64,000 bases of DNA from Flavobacterium sp. YJ01 (lineage in GTDB: Bacteria > Bacteroidota > Bacteroidia > Flavobacteriales > Flavobacteriaceae), in NCBI RefSeq assembly GCF_029320955.1, contig NZ_CP119757.1:1984001-2048000 (forward strand), read 5' to 3'. Under the pieces are notes generated by a model. That model made no database searches. It was given only the letters and a program-made list of their open reading frames with translations, and was not told the DNA's origin. Both the position numbers and the translations under genes were made by a program. Below, piece by piece: positions 46,611 to 54,207 of this stretch. Each line of letters begins with the position of its first letter. Within the stretch, counting starts at the first letter, position 1.

Positions 46611-46734
46611 ATGTCCCGAAGGGACATGTATCAACATTGTCAATATTATTTTCTACCGATGAGATATTCCTAACGGAATATATTCTGATAATTTTTCTGC
46701 CGAGCTTATAGTTTAAACTTCCTAACGGAATATT
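46611..46734. repeat. cluster of short palindromes (ATGTCCC-GGGACAT and TTCCTAACGGAA types)
   Basis: ATGTCCCGAAGGGACAT at 46611-46627, ATATTCCTAACGGAATAT at 46664-46681 and CTTCCTAACGGAATATT at 46718-46734. Typical interspersed intergenic repeat composition; fills the gap to rlmN. Confidence 0.7.
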
Positions 46735-46746
46735 TGTGGTAAATTT

Positions 46747-47793
46747 TTATTCTGCTTCTTTATTGGCTAATTGTCCGCAAGCGGCATCGATATCTTTTCC
46801 TCGACTTCTTCTCACTTTTACTACTACTCCGATATTTTCTAATGCTTCTATGTAAGCCATAATCGATTCTTCTGAAGCTTGTTGGAATTCACCGTCATCA
46901 ATTGGGTTGTATTCAATTAAATTGACTTTACACGGTACATATTTACAGAATTTCACTAAGGCATCAACCGAAGCTTTATCATCGTTTATTCCTTTCCAAA
47001 CTACATATTCGTAAGAAATTTTGCTTTTTGTTTTTCTATACCAATATTCTAATGCTTCTCGTAAATCTTTTAATGGGAAGTTTTTACTGAAAGGCATAAT
47101 ACGTGCGCGAGTTTCATCAATTGCCGAGTGTAAAGAAACGGCTAGTTTAAACTTCACATCGTCATCTGCCATTTTTTTGATCATTTTCGGAATTCCAGAA
47201 GTCGAAACCATGATTCGTTTTGGAGACATTCCTAAACCTTCTTCAGAAGTAATCATATCGATCGCTTTAATGACATTATTATAATTCATTAAAGGTTCTC
47301 CCATTCCCATAAAAACAATATTCGAAAGCGGATGATTGTAGTACAAACGACTTTCTTTATCGATAGCTAAAACTTGGTCGTAAATTTCGCCTGGTTCTAG
47401 ATTACGCATTCTTTTTAATCTTGCAGTCGCACAGAAATTACAATCTAAACTGCACCCGACTTGACTCGACACACAAGCAGTAGTTCTAGTTTCAGTCGGA
47501 ATTAAAACAGATTCAACCACAAGTCCGTCGTGAAGTCTTACGGCATTTTTTACAGTTCCGTCGCTACTTTTCTGCATTGTATCAACCTTAATGTGATTGA
47601 TTACAAAACTATTTTCAAGCATTGATCTCGTAGACTTTGCTACGTTTGTCATGTCTTCAAAACTGTGAGCTCCTTTGCTCCATAACCATTCATAAACCTG
47701 ATTTCCGCGAAAAGCTTTATCTCCATTTTCAACAAAAAAATCGCGAAGCTGGTCTTTTGATAAGGCGCGTATGTCTTTTTTCTCCATTTGCAT
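46747..47793 (-). CDS. rlmN: 23S rRNA (adenine2503-C2)/tRNA methyltransferase RlmN
   Basis: 348-residue radical SAM enzyme. The C-x3-C-x2-C cluster motif is in GCSLDCNFCATA; other signatures are SSQVGCS, VFMGMGEPLMNYNNV and KVNLIEYNP. The two methyl-transfer cysteines expected by the family are CVSSQ region and CGQL near the end. Methylates A2503 of 23S rRNA and A37 of some tRNAs. Divergent from the YceI region, with a 333-base gap. Confidence 0.96.
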   Translation of the reverse strand: MQMEKKDIRALSKDQLRDFFVENGDKAFRGNQVYEWLWSKGAHSFEDMTNVAKSTRSMLENSFVINHIKVDTMQKSSDGTVKNAVRLHDGLVVESVLIPTETRTTACVSSQVGCSLDCNFCATARLKRMRNLEPGEIYDQVLAIDKESRLYYNHPLSNIVFMGMGEPLMNYNNVIKAIDMITSEEGLGMSPKRIMVSTSGIPKMIKKMADDDVKFKLAVSLHSAIDETRARIMPFSKNFPLKDLREALEYWYRKTKSKISYEYVVWKGINDDKASVDALVKFCKYVPCKVNLIEYNPIDDGEFQQASEESIMAYIEALENIGVVVKVRRSRGKDIDAACGQLANKEAE

Positions 47794-47990
47794 GCTGCAA
47801 AGTTAATCACTTTTGTCATTTTTCTTAGCTTTTTAAATACATTCTTAAAATCTACTTGAAAAAAGACGAATTATTAAAGCTTTCGCAAAAAACACATAAC
47901 ATAATAATAGACAAATATTTACAATCGAATTATTCTTCACAAAAAAATTGAATTGAGTTTGAATTAATCTATTCATCCTTTACAGTAAAG

Positions 47991-48053
47991 ATTTAATAAA
48001 ACTTTTGCCATGATTTTTATCATTCCTTTTGGCTAATGTGAACAATAATTTTG
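47991..48053 (+). promoter_or_regulatory. FNR/CRP-type promoter of the first yceI gene
   Basis: Palindrome ATGATTTTTATCAT (48010-48023; half-sites TGAT/ATCA, the core of the FNR-class site) with a perfect -7 element TAATTTTG at 48046-48053. The palindrome centre lies 36.5 bases before the end of the -7 element, near -42 from the expected start, which is class II activator geometry. Shares 29 of 33 bases (47991-48023) with the second yceI promoter. Confidence 0.7.
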
Positions 48054-48126
48054 ATCAAAGAAACCAAGGTTAGTTCTCAACCACTATCGAACTCACCTGA
48101 TTAAAATTAACCTATACATAATCAAG

Positions 48127-48687
48127 ATGAAAACAATTAAATCAATCCTATTAACGGTAATCTTTACAACCGCTTCATTACAAATAAATGCACAAAGAAC
48201 TTACAATGTAACTGCAAATTCGACATTTGAAGTTGCAGGAACTTCTACCGTACACGATTGGGTAATGAAATCTACAGAAGGAACCGGAACAGCCAACTTA
48301 ACCATCAAAGATTCTAAGCTGGTAGGAATTAACAGCTTAAACATATCATTATTAGCCGAAAGTTTAAAAAGCTACAAAACCAGTATGGATAAAGTAGCGT
48401 ATGAAGCTCTTGACACTGAAAATCATCAAACTATTGAATACACTTTAAAATCAGCAGTAAAAGCAGACGAAACAACTTGGAACTTAACTGGAGTTTATAC
48501 TATTGCTGGCGTAAGTAAAGAATTTGTAACTCAAGTAAGAATAACATTCTCTAATGGAACTTTGACTTTACAGGGTTCTAACCAAATCACGTTTGGCGAT
48601 TTTGAAATGACTCCTCCAAAAGCGGCACTTGGAGTTGTAAAAGCGGGCAAAGATTTAACAGTGATTTTCAATATCATTTTAAGCTAA
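48127..48687 (+). CDS. YceI family secreted protein (first copy)
   Basis: 186 residues with signal peptide (TTASLQINAQ end). The YceI lipocalin-like barrel pattern is clear: AGTSTVHDWVMKSTEGTGTANL, then MDKVAYEALDTENHQTIEYTL, WNLTGVYTIAGVSKEF and ITFGDFEMTPPKAALGVVKAG. YceI proteins are periplasmic and bind isoprenoid quinone-like or amphiphilic ligands. About 64% similar in pattern to the next gene, which has the same promoter architecture. Likely transcribed alone, since 303 bases and a second promoter follow. Confidence 0.92.
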   Translation: MKTIKSILLTVIFTTASLQINAQRTYNVTANSTFEVAGTSTVHDWVMKSTEGTGTANLTIKDSKLVGINSLNISLLAESLKSYKTSMDKVAYEALDTENHQTIEYTLKSAVKADETTWNLTGVYTIAGVSKEFVTQVRITFSNGTLTLQGSNQITFGDFEMTPPKAALGVVKAGKDLTVIFNIILS

Positions 48688-48844
48688 AAAGAATCAATTC
48701 TAATGTTAAAATAAATACACTTTTTAAGTTTTTATTTTCTCTAACTAAATGTTAAAAACTAACAATTTAATAAAATTCGACACCGCTTTTTGTCTTAGTG
48801 ATCGGTTTTACAAAAAATGAAAACGTTGTAGTTATTAAATACCT

Positions 48845-48907
48845 ATTTAATAAAATTTTAACAATGATTTTTATCATGTCTTGAATTGATATATAGAAGG
48901 ATCTTTG
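48845..48907 (+). promoter_or_regulatory. FNR/CRP-type promoter of the second yceI operon
   Basis: Same palindrome ATGATTTTTATCAT (48864-48877) inside the same 33-base block, and a near-consensus -7 element GATCTTTG (48900-48907; first base deviates) at exactly the same 36.5-base spacing as in the first promoter. The remaining part of the 303-base gap holds AT-rich DNA only. Confidence 0.65.
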
Positions 48908-48990
48908 ATACAAATTAAAACAACATTCTTAGTACTAATTAGAAACTGGCCGACACATTAACTCATTCTTTAAAATAAAAACATGACAAA

Positions 48991-49557
48991 ATGAAAACAA
49001 ATACCTTAAAATTTTTAGCCGTTGTTACTGCATTTTTAGGAATTACAACAATTGCTACAGCACAAAAATCTTACGCTTTAGACAAATCTACTTTCTCAGT
49101 CGCTGGAACCTCAACACTTCATGACTGGGAAATGAAGTCGGCTTCTGGAACTGGAACTGCTTCACTTAATATCGCTAACGGAAAACTAACAGATATCGAA
49201 GCATTAACAATAAATCTTCCTGCTGAAACTGTAAAAAGCGAGAAAAAGAGCATGGATAAAGTAGCTTATGAAACTTTAAAAACTGATAAAAACAAAAATA
49301 TCAAATACGTTCTAAAATCTGCTGAAAAAGTAAACGAAACAACTTGGGAACTTACAGGAACTTATACCATTGCTGGAGTTAGCAAAGTATACAAAACGAC
49401 TGTAAAAACAGCTGTTACAAAAGATGGTTTAAATCTGCAAGGATCAAACAAAATCACTTTTACAGATTTCGGAATGAAATCGCCAACTGCAATGCTTGGC
49501 ACCATTAAAACAGGACAAGACCTAACCATAAAATTTAATTTAAACTTTAATTTATAA
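48991..49557 (+). CDS. YceI family secreted protein (second copy)
   Basis: 188 residues with signal peptide (FLGITTIATAQ end). Same barrel motifs as the first copy: VAGTSTLHDWEMKSASGTGTA, MDKVAYETLKTDKNKNIKYVL, WELTGTYTIAGVSKVYKT, ITFTDFGMKSPTAMLGTIKTG. It is the first gene of an operon with the beta-barrel protein, which starts only 5 bases after its stop. Confidence 0.93.
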   Translation: MKTNTLKFLAVVTAFLGITTIATAQKSYALDKSTFSVAGTSTLHDWEMKSASGTGTASLNIANGKLTDIEALTINLPAETVKSEKKSMDKVAYETLKTDKNKNIKYVLKSAEKVNETTWELTGTYTIAGVSKVYKTTVKTAVTKDGLNLQGSNKITFTDFGMKSPTAMLGTIKTGQDLTIKFNLNFNL

Positions 49558-49562
49558 TTGCC

Positions 49563-51014
49563 ATGAAGAAGATTTATATCCTATTTATTACATTAATAAG
49601 TACGTTTGCTGTTGAGGCACAAGTTAGTTTTGGAAACATGCAAAACCAAATTTCTAGAGGAAAAGATGGTATCAACGTTTTCGACGTACAAAAAGACAAC
49701 AGAGAATTTAAAGGTCTTAGCATTGACTTTGGTGGGGCTTTCAATATGGATTTTCAAGCAACAAATTCATTCAACGACCAGCCTGCTAGTTCTACTACTA
49801 TCACTACAACACCTACCGGGACTACAACTAGAACAATTACAGGATATCGTTTAATGAATACTGAAAACAATTTTACGCTACCTGCTGCAGATATGTACAT
49901 TGGTGCTCAATTGTTTGACGGAGTAAGAGTAAATTTAGATGTTTATTTAGCGTCAAGACACCACAATGATTCTTATGTAAAAGGTGGCTACTTACAAATT
50001 GACAAGTTAGACTTCATCAAAAAAGATTTCTTGGCTGATGTAATGAAATATGCTACAATTAAAATTGGACAAATGGAGAACAATTTTGGTGATGCTCACT
50101 TTAGAGGTTCTGATAATGGTAACACAATCAAAAATGCATTTGTTGGAAACAATATTATGTATTCTTTCTCTACAGAAATGGGTATGGAGGTTTACTACAA
50201 CAGAAGCGGATGGGTAAGTATGTTAGGTGTTACAAATGGTAATTTAAATCAAAGTAATGAAGAAGTTTTTTACCCTTCTGGTCCGAACGCAAATACAACA
50301 CATAGCCCTTCAATCTTAGCTAAATTTGGTTATGACAAACAGATTAATGAAGATTTAAGAATAAGATTAACTGGTTCTTACTACCATAATGCAAATCTTG
50401 GTAACGCAAACATCTATTCTGCAAATAGATCAGGATTTGGTTATTGGGGTATCTTGAATAATAATGCTTATAAAAATACTATTACTAAGACCGATGCTAA
50501 CGGAAATGTTATTTCTACAACTACTACTGATGTTGCTACTAGTTTTAGCAAAACATCTACTCCAGAGGCAACGTTCAATCCTAATTTCAAAAATTGGGCT
50601 ACAACATACATGATTAACCCTTTTATAAAATATAAAGGACTTGAATTCTTCGGAACGATCGAATTAGCTTCAGGAGGAGACAAAGCAGGAACTGATGACA
50701 AACGTACTGCTAATCAATATGCTTCAGAGCTTATTTACAGATTTGGAAAAACAGAACAATTCTATCTAGGAGGAAAATACAATACAGTATCTGGAAAATT
50801 ATCTAATGCCGATGCTAAAGAAGTTACTGTAGATAAATTTGAAGCAAGTGCTGGTTGGTTTATGACTAAAAACATCTTAGCTAAATTAAACTACGTTAAT
50901 CAAAACTATAAAAACTACTCACAATTTACAGGAGATCCTGCTACTGGAAATGTAAATAACTTTTATGGTGGTAAGTTTAATGGTTTAGTATTCGAAGCAG
51001 TAATTGCATTCTAA
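49563..51014 (+). CDS. outer-membrane beta-barrel (porin-like) protein
   Basis: 483 residues with signal peptide (LFITLISTFAVEAQ). The body alternates short amphipathic strands with Gly/Asn/Thr loops and ends in AGLVFEAVIAF-like terminal aromatic, as outer-membrane barrels do (KFNGLVFEAVIAF). Segments YLASRHHNDSYVKGGYLQID and IKIGQMENNFGDAHFRGSDNG recall phosphate-selective or anion porins. Co-transcribed between two YceI-type genes (gaps 5 and 11 bases). Substrate unknown; the context suggests transport of a ligand bound by the YceI proteins. Confidence 0.8.
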   Translation: MKKIYILFITLISTFAVEAQVSFGNMQNQISRGKDGINVFDVQKDNREFKGLSIDFGGAFNMDFQATNSFNDQPASSTTITTTPTGTTTRTITGYRLMNTENNFTLPAADMYIGAQLFDGVRVNLDVYLASRHHNDSYVKGGYLQIDKLDFIKKDFLADVMKYATIKIGQMENNFGDAHFRGSDNGNTIKNAFVGNNIMYSFSTEMGMEVYYNRSGWVSMLGVTNGNLNQSNEEVFYPSGPNANTTHSPSILAKFGYDKQINEDLRIRLTGSYYHNANLGNANIYSANRSGFGYWGILNNNAYKNTITKTDANGNVISTTTTDVATSFSKTSTPEATFNPNFKNWATTYMINPFIKYKGLEFFGTIELASGGDKAGTDDKRTANQYASELIYRFGKTEQFYLGGKYNTVSGKLSNADAKEVTVDKFEASAGWFMTKNILAKLNYVNQNYKNYSQFTGDPATGNVNNFYGGKFNGLVFEAVIAF

Positions 51015-51025
51015 TATATAAAAAA

Positions 51026-51577
51026 ATGAAAACGAGATTTTCAATATTAATTATGGGTTTAGCAATTTTCTTTTTCTTAGGAAGTGCTAAACCCACTTTT
51101 TTACCAGAAGATACGGCTGTGGTAATAAATAAAATTAAAATAGAAATCACAGGACTATCTACAGTTGGCAAGTACAATTGCTCTAACACCTTTAATATAA
51201 AGGACACCGTTTATGTAAATTGTGCTAAAAAGAACACTTTCAATACCGATATTAAAATGTCAAATTTCGATTGTGGCAACAAAATAATGACAAAGGATTT
51301 GCAAGGAACTGTAAAGGTGAAAAAATTTCCAAACAGCACAGTAAGTATTACTGATATTAAAAAAGATGGTAAAAATTACAAATGCACGCTAAACTTTTAC
51401 ATTACCGACAAAACACTGAAATACAAAGATTTCATCTTATACAATTCCGACGATAAGATTCAAGGAACATTAAATTTAAAATTCTCTGATATCGAATTAG
51501 AAGCTCCGGTAAAAATGGCTGGTCTTATAAAAGTAAAAGATGATATTATTATAAATTTCAGTTTATATAAAAATTAA
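51026..51577 (+). CDS. divergent YceI-like secreted protein with four cysteines
   Basis: 183 residues with an N-terminal hydrophobic signal (LIMGLAIFFFLGSA). The strand order and the ending (IQGTLNLKFSDIELEAPVKMAGLIKVKDDIIINFSL) align with the YceI ending of the two neighbours, so it is a remote YceI relative. Unlike them it has cysteines in KYNCSN, VNCAKK, NFDCGN and YKCTLN, suggesting disulfides or metal/haem-ligand binding. Last gene of the operon, 11 bases after the barrel gene. Confidence 0.75.
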   Translation: MKTRFSILIMGLAIFFFLGSAKPTFLPEDTAVVINKIKIEITGLSTVGKYNCSNTFNIKDTVYVNCAKKNTFNTDIKMSNFDCGNKIMTKDLQGTVKVKKFPNSTVSITDIKKDGKNYKCTLNFYITDKTLKYKDFILYNSDDKIQGTLNLKFSDIELEAPVKMAGLIKVKDDIIINFSLYKN

Positions 51578-51740
51578 AAAAAATTATCTTCTCTATTCAG
51601 AATTGAAAAATTTTGGCATAAGAATTGTCTTGCTCTCGAAAGAAAAATAATCTTACAAAGAGCTCAATCATTTTAAAATTTGTATTTTTATTTTTCAGCC
51701 ATTAACCTTTAAGTTTTATCAACCTAAAAAAATTGAAATT

Positions 51741-52106
51741 ATGAAAAAACAGATTTTAAGTTTAGCTGTTATCGCTTTATTAGCATTCGCTGTTCAGTCA
51801 TGCGAGAAAAAAGAAACAAAACCTGCTGAAGACGAATTAACTCTTGGAAACAAAGTTGACTCATTGACAACGGATATTGAAGAAGTTAAAGATAGTGCTG
51901 TAAGTAAAGCTGAAAGCGCTGCGACTAAAGCTAAAGATGCGACTGAAACTGCAGCTCAAGACGTTAAAGACGCTACTAAAAAAGCTGCTGAAGACGTAAA
52001 AGATGCGACTAAAAAAGGAGCAGAAAAAGTTGAAAATGCTGCAAAAGCTGCAAAAGACGGAACTGTAAAAACAGCTAAAGAAGTAAATGAAGCTTTGAAA
52101 AAATAA
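51741..52106 (+). CDS. small lipoprotein with amphipathic heptad/11-mer repeats
   Basis: 121 residues; lipoprotein signal (ALLAFAVQSC, Cys21). The mature half consists of repeats of the LEA/apolipoprotein kind (KAKDAT, QDVKDATKKA, EDVKDATKKG, EKVENAAKAA, KEVNEALKK), a long amphipathic helix. Homologous-looking proteins occur widely in Flavobacteria with no assigned function; membrane or stress protection is a guess. Strong terminator at 52131. Confidence 0.8.
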   Translation: MKKQILSLAVIALLAFAVQSCEKKETKPAEDELTLGNKVDSLTTDIEEVKDSAVSKAESAATKAKDATETAAQDVKDATKKAAEDVKDATKKGAEKVENAAKAAKDGTVKTAKEVNEALKK

Positions 52107-52130
52107 GCAAATTAAAAACTAACAAACGGA

Positions 52131-52158
52131 AACCATTCGCCATAAACGAATGGTTTTT
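52131..52158 (+). terminator. terminator after the repeat lipoprotein
   Basis: AACCATTCG / CGAATGGTT stem with a T7 run. It shows that the next gene does not start at 52150. Confidence 0.85.
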
Positions 52159-52221
52159 TTATGCCAAATAGTTCGCCAATATTTTTTGTATTTTTGTCTT
52201 CAAATTACAAGATACTACAAC

Positions 52222-52863
52222 ATGCATTTTATATCACAAGAATTAGAAGATTACATCGAACAGCATTCGGAAAATGAACCAGAATTGTTGGCTAAACTCA
52301 ATAAAGAAACCTACCAAAAAATACTTTTACCAAGAATGTTAAGCGGCCATTTCCAAGGTCGTGTTTTAAGTATGTTATCTAAATTGATTCGTCCTGTAAA
52401 TATTCTAGAAATTGGTACTTACACAGGTTACGCAGCATTGTGTTTATGTGAAGGAATGCAGGAAAACGGGCAATTGCACACAATTGACATCAAAGAAGAA
52501 TTAGTTGATTTCCAAAGAAAATATTTTGATGCATCGCCTTGGGGAAAACAAATTTTTCAGCATTTGGGTGAAGCTGTAAATATCATTCCAGATTTAGACG
52601 TAAAATTTGATTTGGTTTTTATTGATGCGGATAAAGAAAACTACCTCAATTATTGGGAAATGATTGTTCCAAAAATGAATAAAGGCGGAATTATTTTATC
52701 GGATAATGTTTTATGGAGCGGAAAAATTTTAGAGCCAGTTCATCCAAATGATGTTAGCACAAAAGTACTTTTAGAATACAATCAGCTTTTAAAAGATGAT
52801 CCAAGAGTCGAAACTGTTCTTCTGCCAATTCGTGATGGATTGACGGTTAGTAGAGTTCTTTAA
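52222..52863 (+). CDS. class I SAM-dependent O-methyltransferase (COMT-like family 3)
   Basis: 213 residues from ATG 52222. SAM motif ILEIGTYTGYAALCLCEGM, then IDIKEE, DLVFIDADKENYLNYWEM and GGIILSDNVLWSGKI, matching catechol-type O-methyltransferases (family 3). A -7 element TATTTTTG at 52189-52196 lies just upstream, supporting this start over 52150, which would overlap the previous terminator. Substrate is probably a catechol or small phenol, unproven. Confidence 0.92.
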   Translation: MHFISQELEDYIEQHSENEPELLAKLNKETYQKILLPRMLSGHFQGRVLSMLSKLIRPVNILEIGTYTGYAALCLCEGMQENGQLHTIDIKEELVDFQRKYFDASPWGKQIFQHLGEAVNIIPDLDVKFDLVFIDADKENYLNYWEMIVPKMNKGGIILSDNVLWSGKILEPVHPNDVSTKVLLEYNQLLKDDPRVETVLLPIRDGLTVSRVL

Positions 52864-52875
52864 TTTTTTGAGGTT

Positions 52876-53131
52876 CTAAGGTTCTGAGATGCTAAGCTTC
52901 TAAGGTATAAATTGATTTAAACTTATTTTGATTTGCCTCCTGCTTTAGCTGGAGATAATGGTTTTTCATAAAAGATAAGGCTTTAGCCAAATACTCATTT
53001 GTATTTTGGCTAAAGCCTTTTTAACATTATTATAATAAAAAAACTCCAGCTAAAGCTGGAGCCAATTCAATTATATAATTTTTTAAAATCCAAAAGAAAA
53101 ACCTTCGAAGCTTAGCATCTCAGAAACTTAG
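52876..53131. mobile_element. 256-base nested palindromic element (MITE-like candidate)
   Basis: Terminal inverted repeats of 30 bases with 28 matches (52876-52905 and 53102-53131). Inside lie a second pair, 17/18 matches (52937-52954 and CTCCAGCTAAAGCTGGAG at 53044-53061, itself nearly palindromic), and a central hairpin (52978-52994 with 53001-53022: GGCTTTAGCCAAATAC / GTATTTTGGCTAAAGCC). No coding sequence. It fills the gap between two convergent genes. May be a non-autonomous element or a large terminator-type repeat; no target-site duplication could be verified. Confidence 0.5.
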
Positions 53132-53143
53132 CTCCTTTAAAAT

Positions 53144-53707
53144 CTATCCCGGAAAATATTGCGGTTTCAATTTTCTGTACACTAAATAAATAAGCGATCC
53201 GAAAAGTGCTCCAAAGAAATATCCAGCAAGAATATCTCCTGGAAAATGCAAACCTAAATAAATTCGGCTGTAAGCAAATATTAAAGGCCATAAAAACAAG
53301 AAGCCAATATATTTAAAATAACGTCTTAAAACCCAAAATAAGAAAGTTGCAACTGCCATTGTATTTGCAGCGTGTCCAGAGAAAAAACTAAACGATTTTC
53401 TAGAATCCACAACTCTGATAATTGTATTTACTTCTGGATCATTACAAGGTCGTAAACGCTGAAAAGTATGTTTAAATAAATTACAAGTCTGATCTGTAAA
53501 AGCAATCAGAACTGCTATAAAAAGCAATAAATACAGAGTCTGCTTACCTCCTATTTTTTTATAAATAAGATAAAAAAGCAATAGAAAAAATGGTGTCCAA
53601 TACAACTGCTGAGTAATAATCAGCCAAAGTTTATCATAAGTTTCAGAACCTAATCCGTTAAGATATATTAAGAGATTTTTATCTAATTCCTTTATTGTTT
53701 CAAGCAT
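53144..53707 (-). CDS. PAP2 family membrane phosphatase
   Basis: 187 residues with about five membrane helices. The three phosphatase motifs are present: KHTFQRLRP (KX6RP), SFFSGHAANT (SGH) and SRIYLGLHFPGD (SRxxxxxHxxxD). Such enzymes dephosphorylate lipid phosphates (undecaprenyl or phosphatidate type); the exact lipid is unknown. Shares position 53707 with the end of the tatA gene. Confidence 0.93.
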   Translation of the reverse strand: MLETIKELDKNLLIYLNGLGSETYDKLWLIITQQLYWTPFFLLLFYLIYKKIGGKQTLYLLLFIAVLIAFTDQTCNLFKHTFQRLRPCNDPEVNTIIRVVDSRKSFSFFSGHAANTMAVATFLFWVLRRYFKYIGFLFLWPLIFAYSRIYLGLHFPGDILAGYFFGALFGSLIYLVYRKLKPQYFPG

Positions 53708-54054
53708 TATCTTTGGCGTTTAATAGGTCCAGAAAGTGTATCAATATCTTCTTTTACTTTTTCGATTTCATTGGTTGTATCTCCTAAAAGATTTCCTGTA
53801 TCTCCGAGTAAATTAGATTTTGCATTATTAATTTCTGCATTAATATTTCCTGTGATATCAGTCAAAGATTTAGAATCGAGACCGTTGGCCTCAGCTCCTT
53901 TTTGAATTTCACTTTTAATATCATTAGTTGCATTTTTTAACTGAGCCATAGCTTTTCCCATTGTACGAGCAATTTCTGGAACTTTATCTGAACCAAAAAG
54001 CATTAGTACTATAAACAGTATAAAAACTAATTCTCCTCCTCCTATACCAAACAT
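53707..54054 (-). CDS. tatA: Sec-independent twin-arginine translocase subunit TatA/TatB
   Basis: 115 residues: N-terminal membrane helix (LVFILFIVLMLFG) followed by the amphipathic helix KVPEIARTMGKAMAQLKNA and a disordered acidic tail, as in TatA/E. Length is longer than E. coli TatA, nearer to TatB, and Bacteroidota often have a single TatA-like protein. Could be bifunctional. No tatC here. Confidence 0.88.
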   Translation of the reverse strand: MFGIGGGELVFILFIVLMLFGSDKVPEIARTMGKAMAQLKNATNDIKSEIQKGAEANGLDSKSLTDITGNINAEINNAKSNLLGDTGNLLGDTTNEIEKVKEDIDTLSGPIKRQR

Positions 54055-54150
54055 AACTTTTATTTTTGTTGACGCAAAGATATTAAATTTTGCACCTTAG
54101 AGTTTTAAAATTAACTTAAAAAGTCCTTTAAAATGCATTTATTAAAAAAG

Positions 54151-54190
54151 AAAAAAGTTCATTAGGCTTTTTATACCCAATGAACTTTTC
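54151..54190. terminator. terminator between tatA and the M1 peptidase gene
   Basis: AAAAAAGTTCATT / AATGAACTTTT stem with a T-rich loop, 18 bases from the M1 stop on the minus strand. Confidence 0.7.
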
Positions 54191-54207
54191 TCTAACTTTT
54201 TATTTAT

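Noticed and set aside
52150..52221. Longer N-terminus for the O-methyltransferase
   Set aside because: It would begin inside the intrinsic terminator at 52131-52158 and before the -7 element at 52189.
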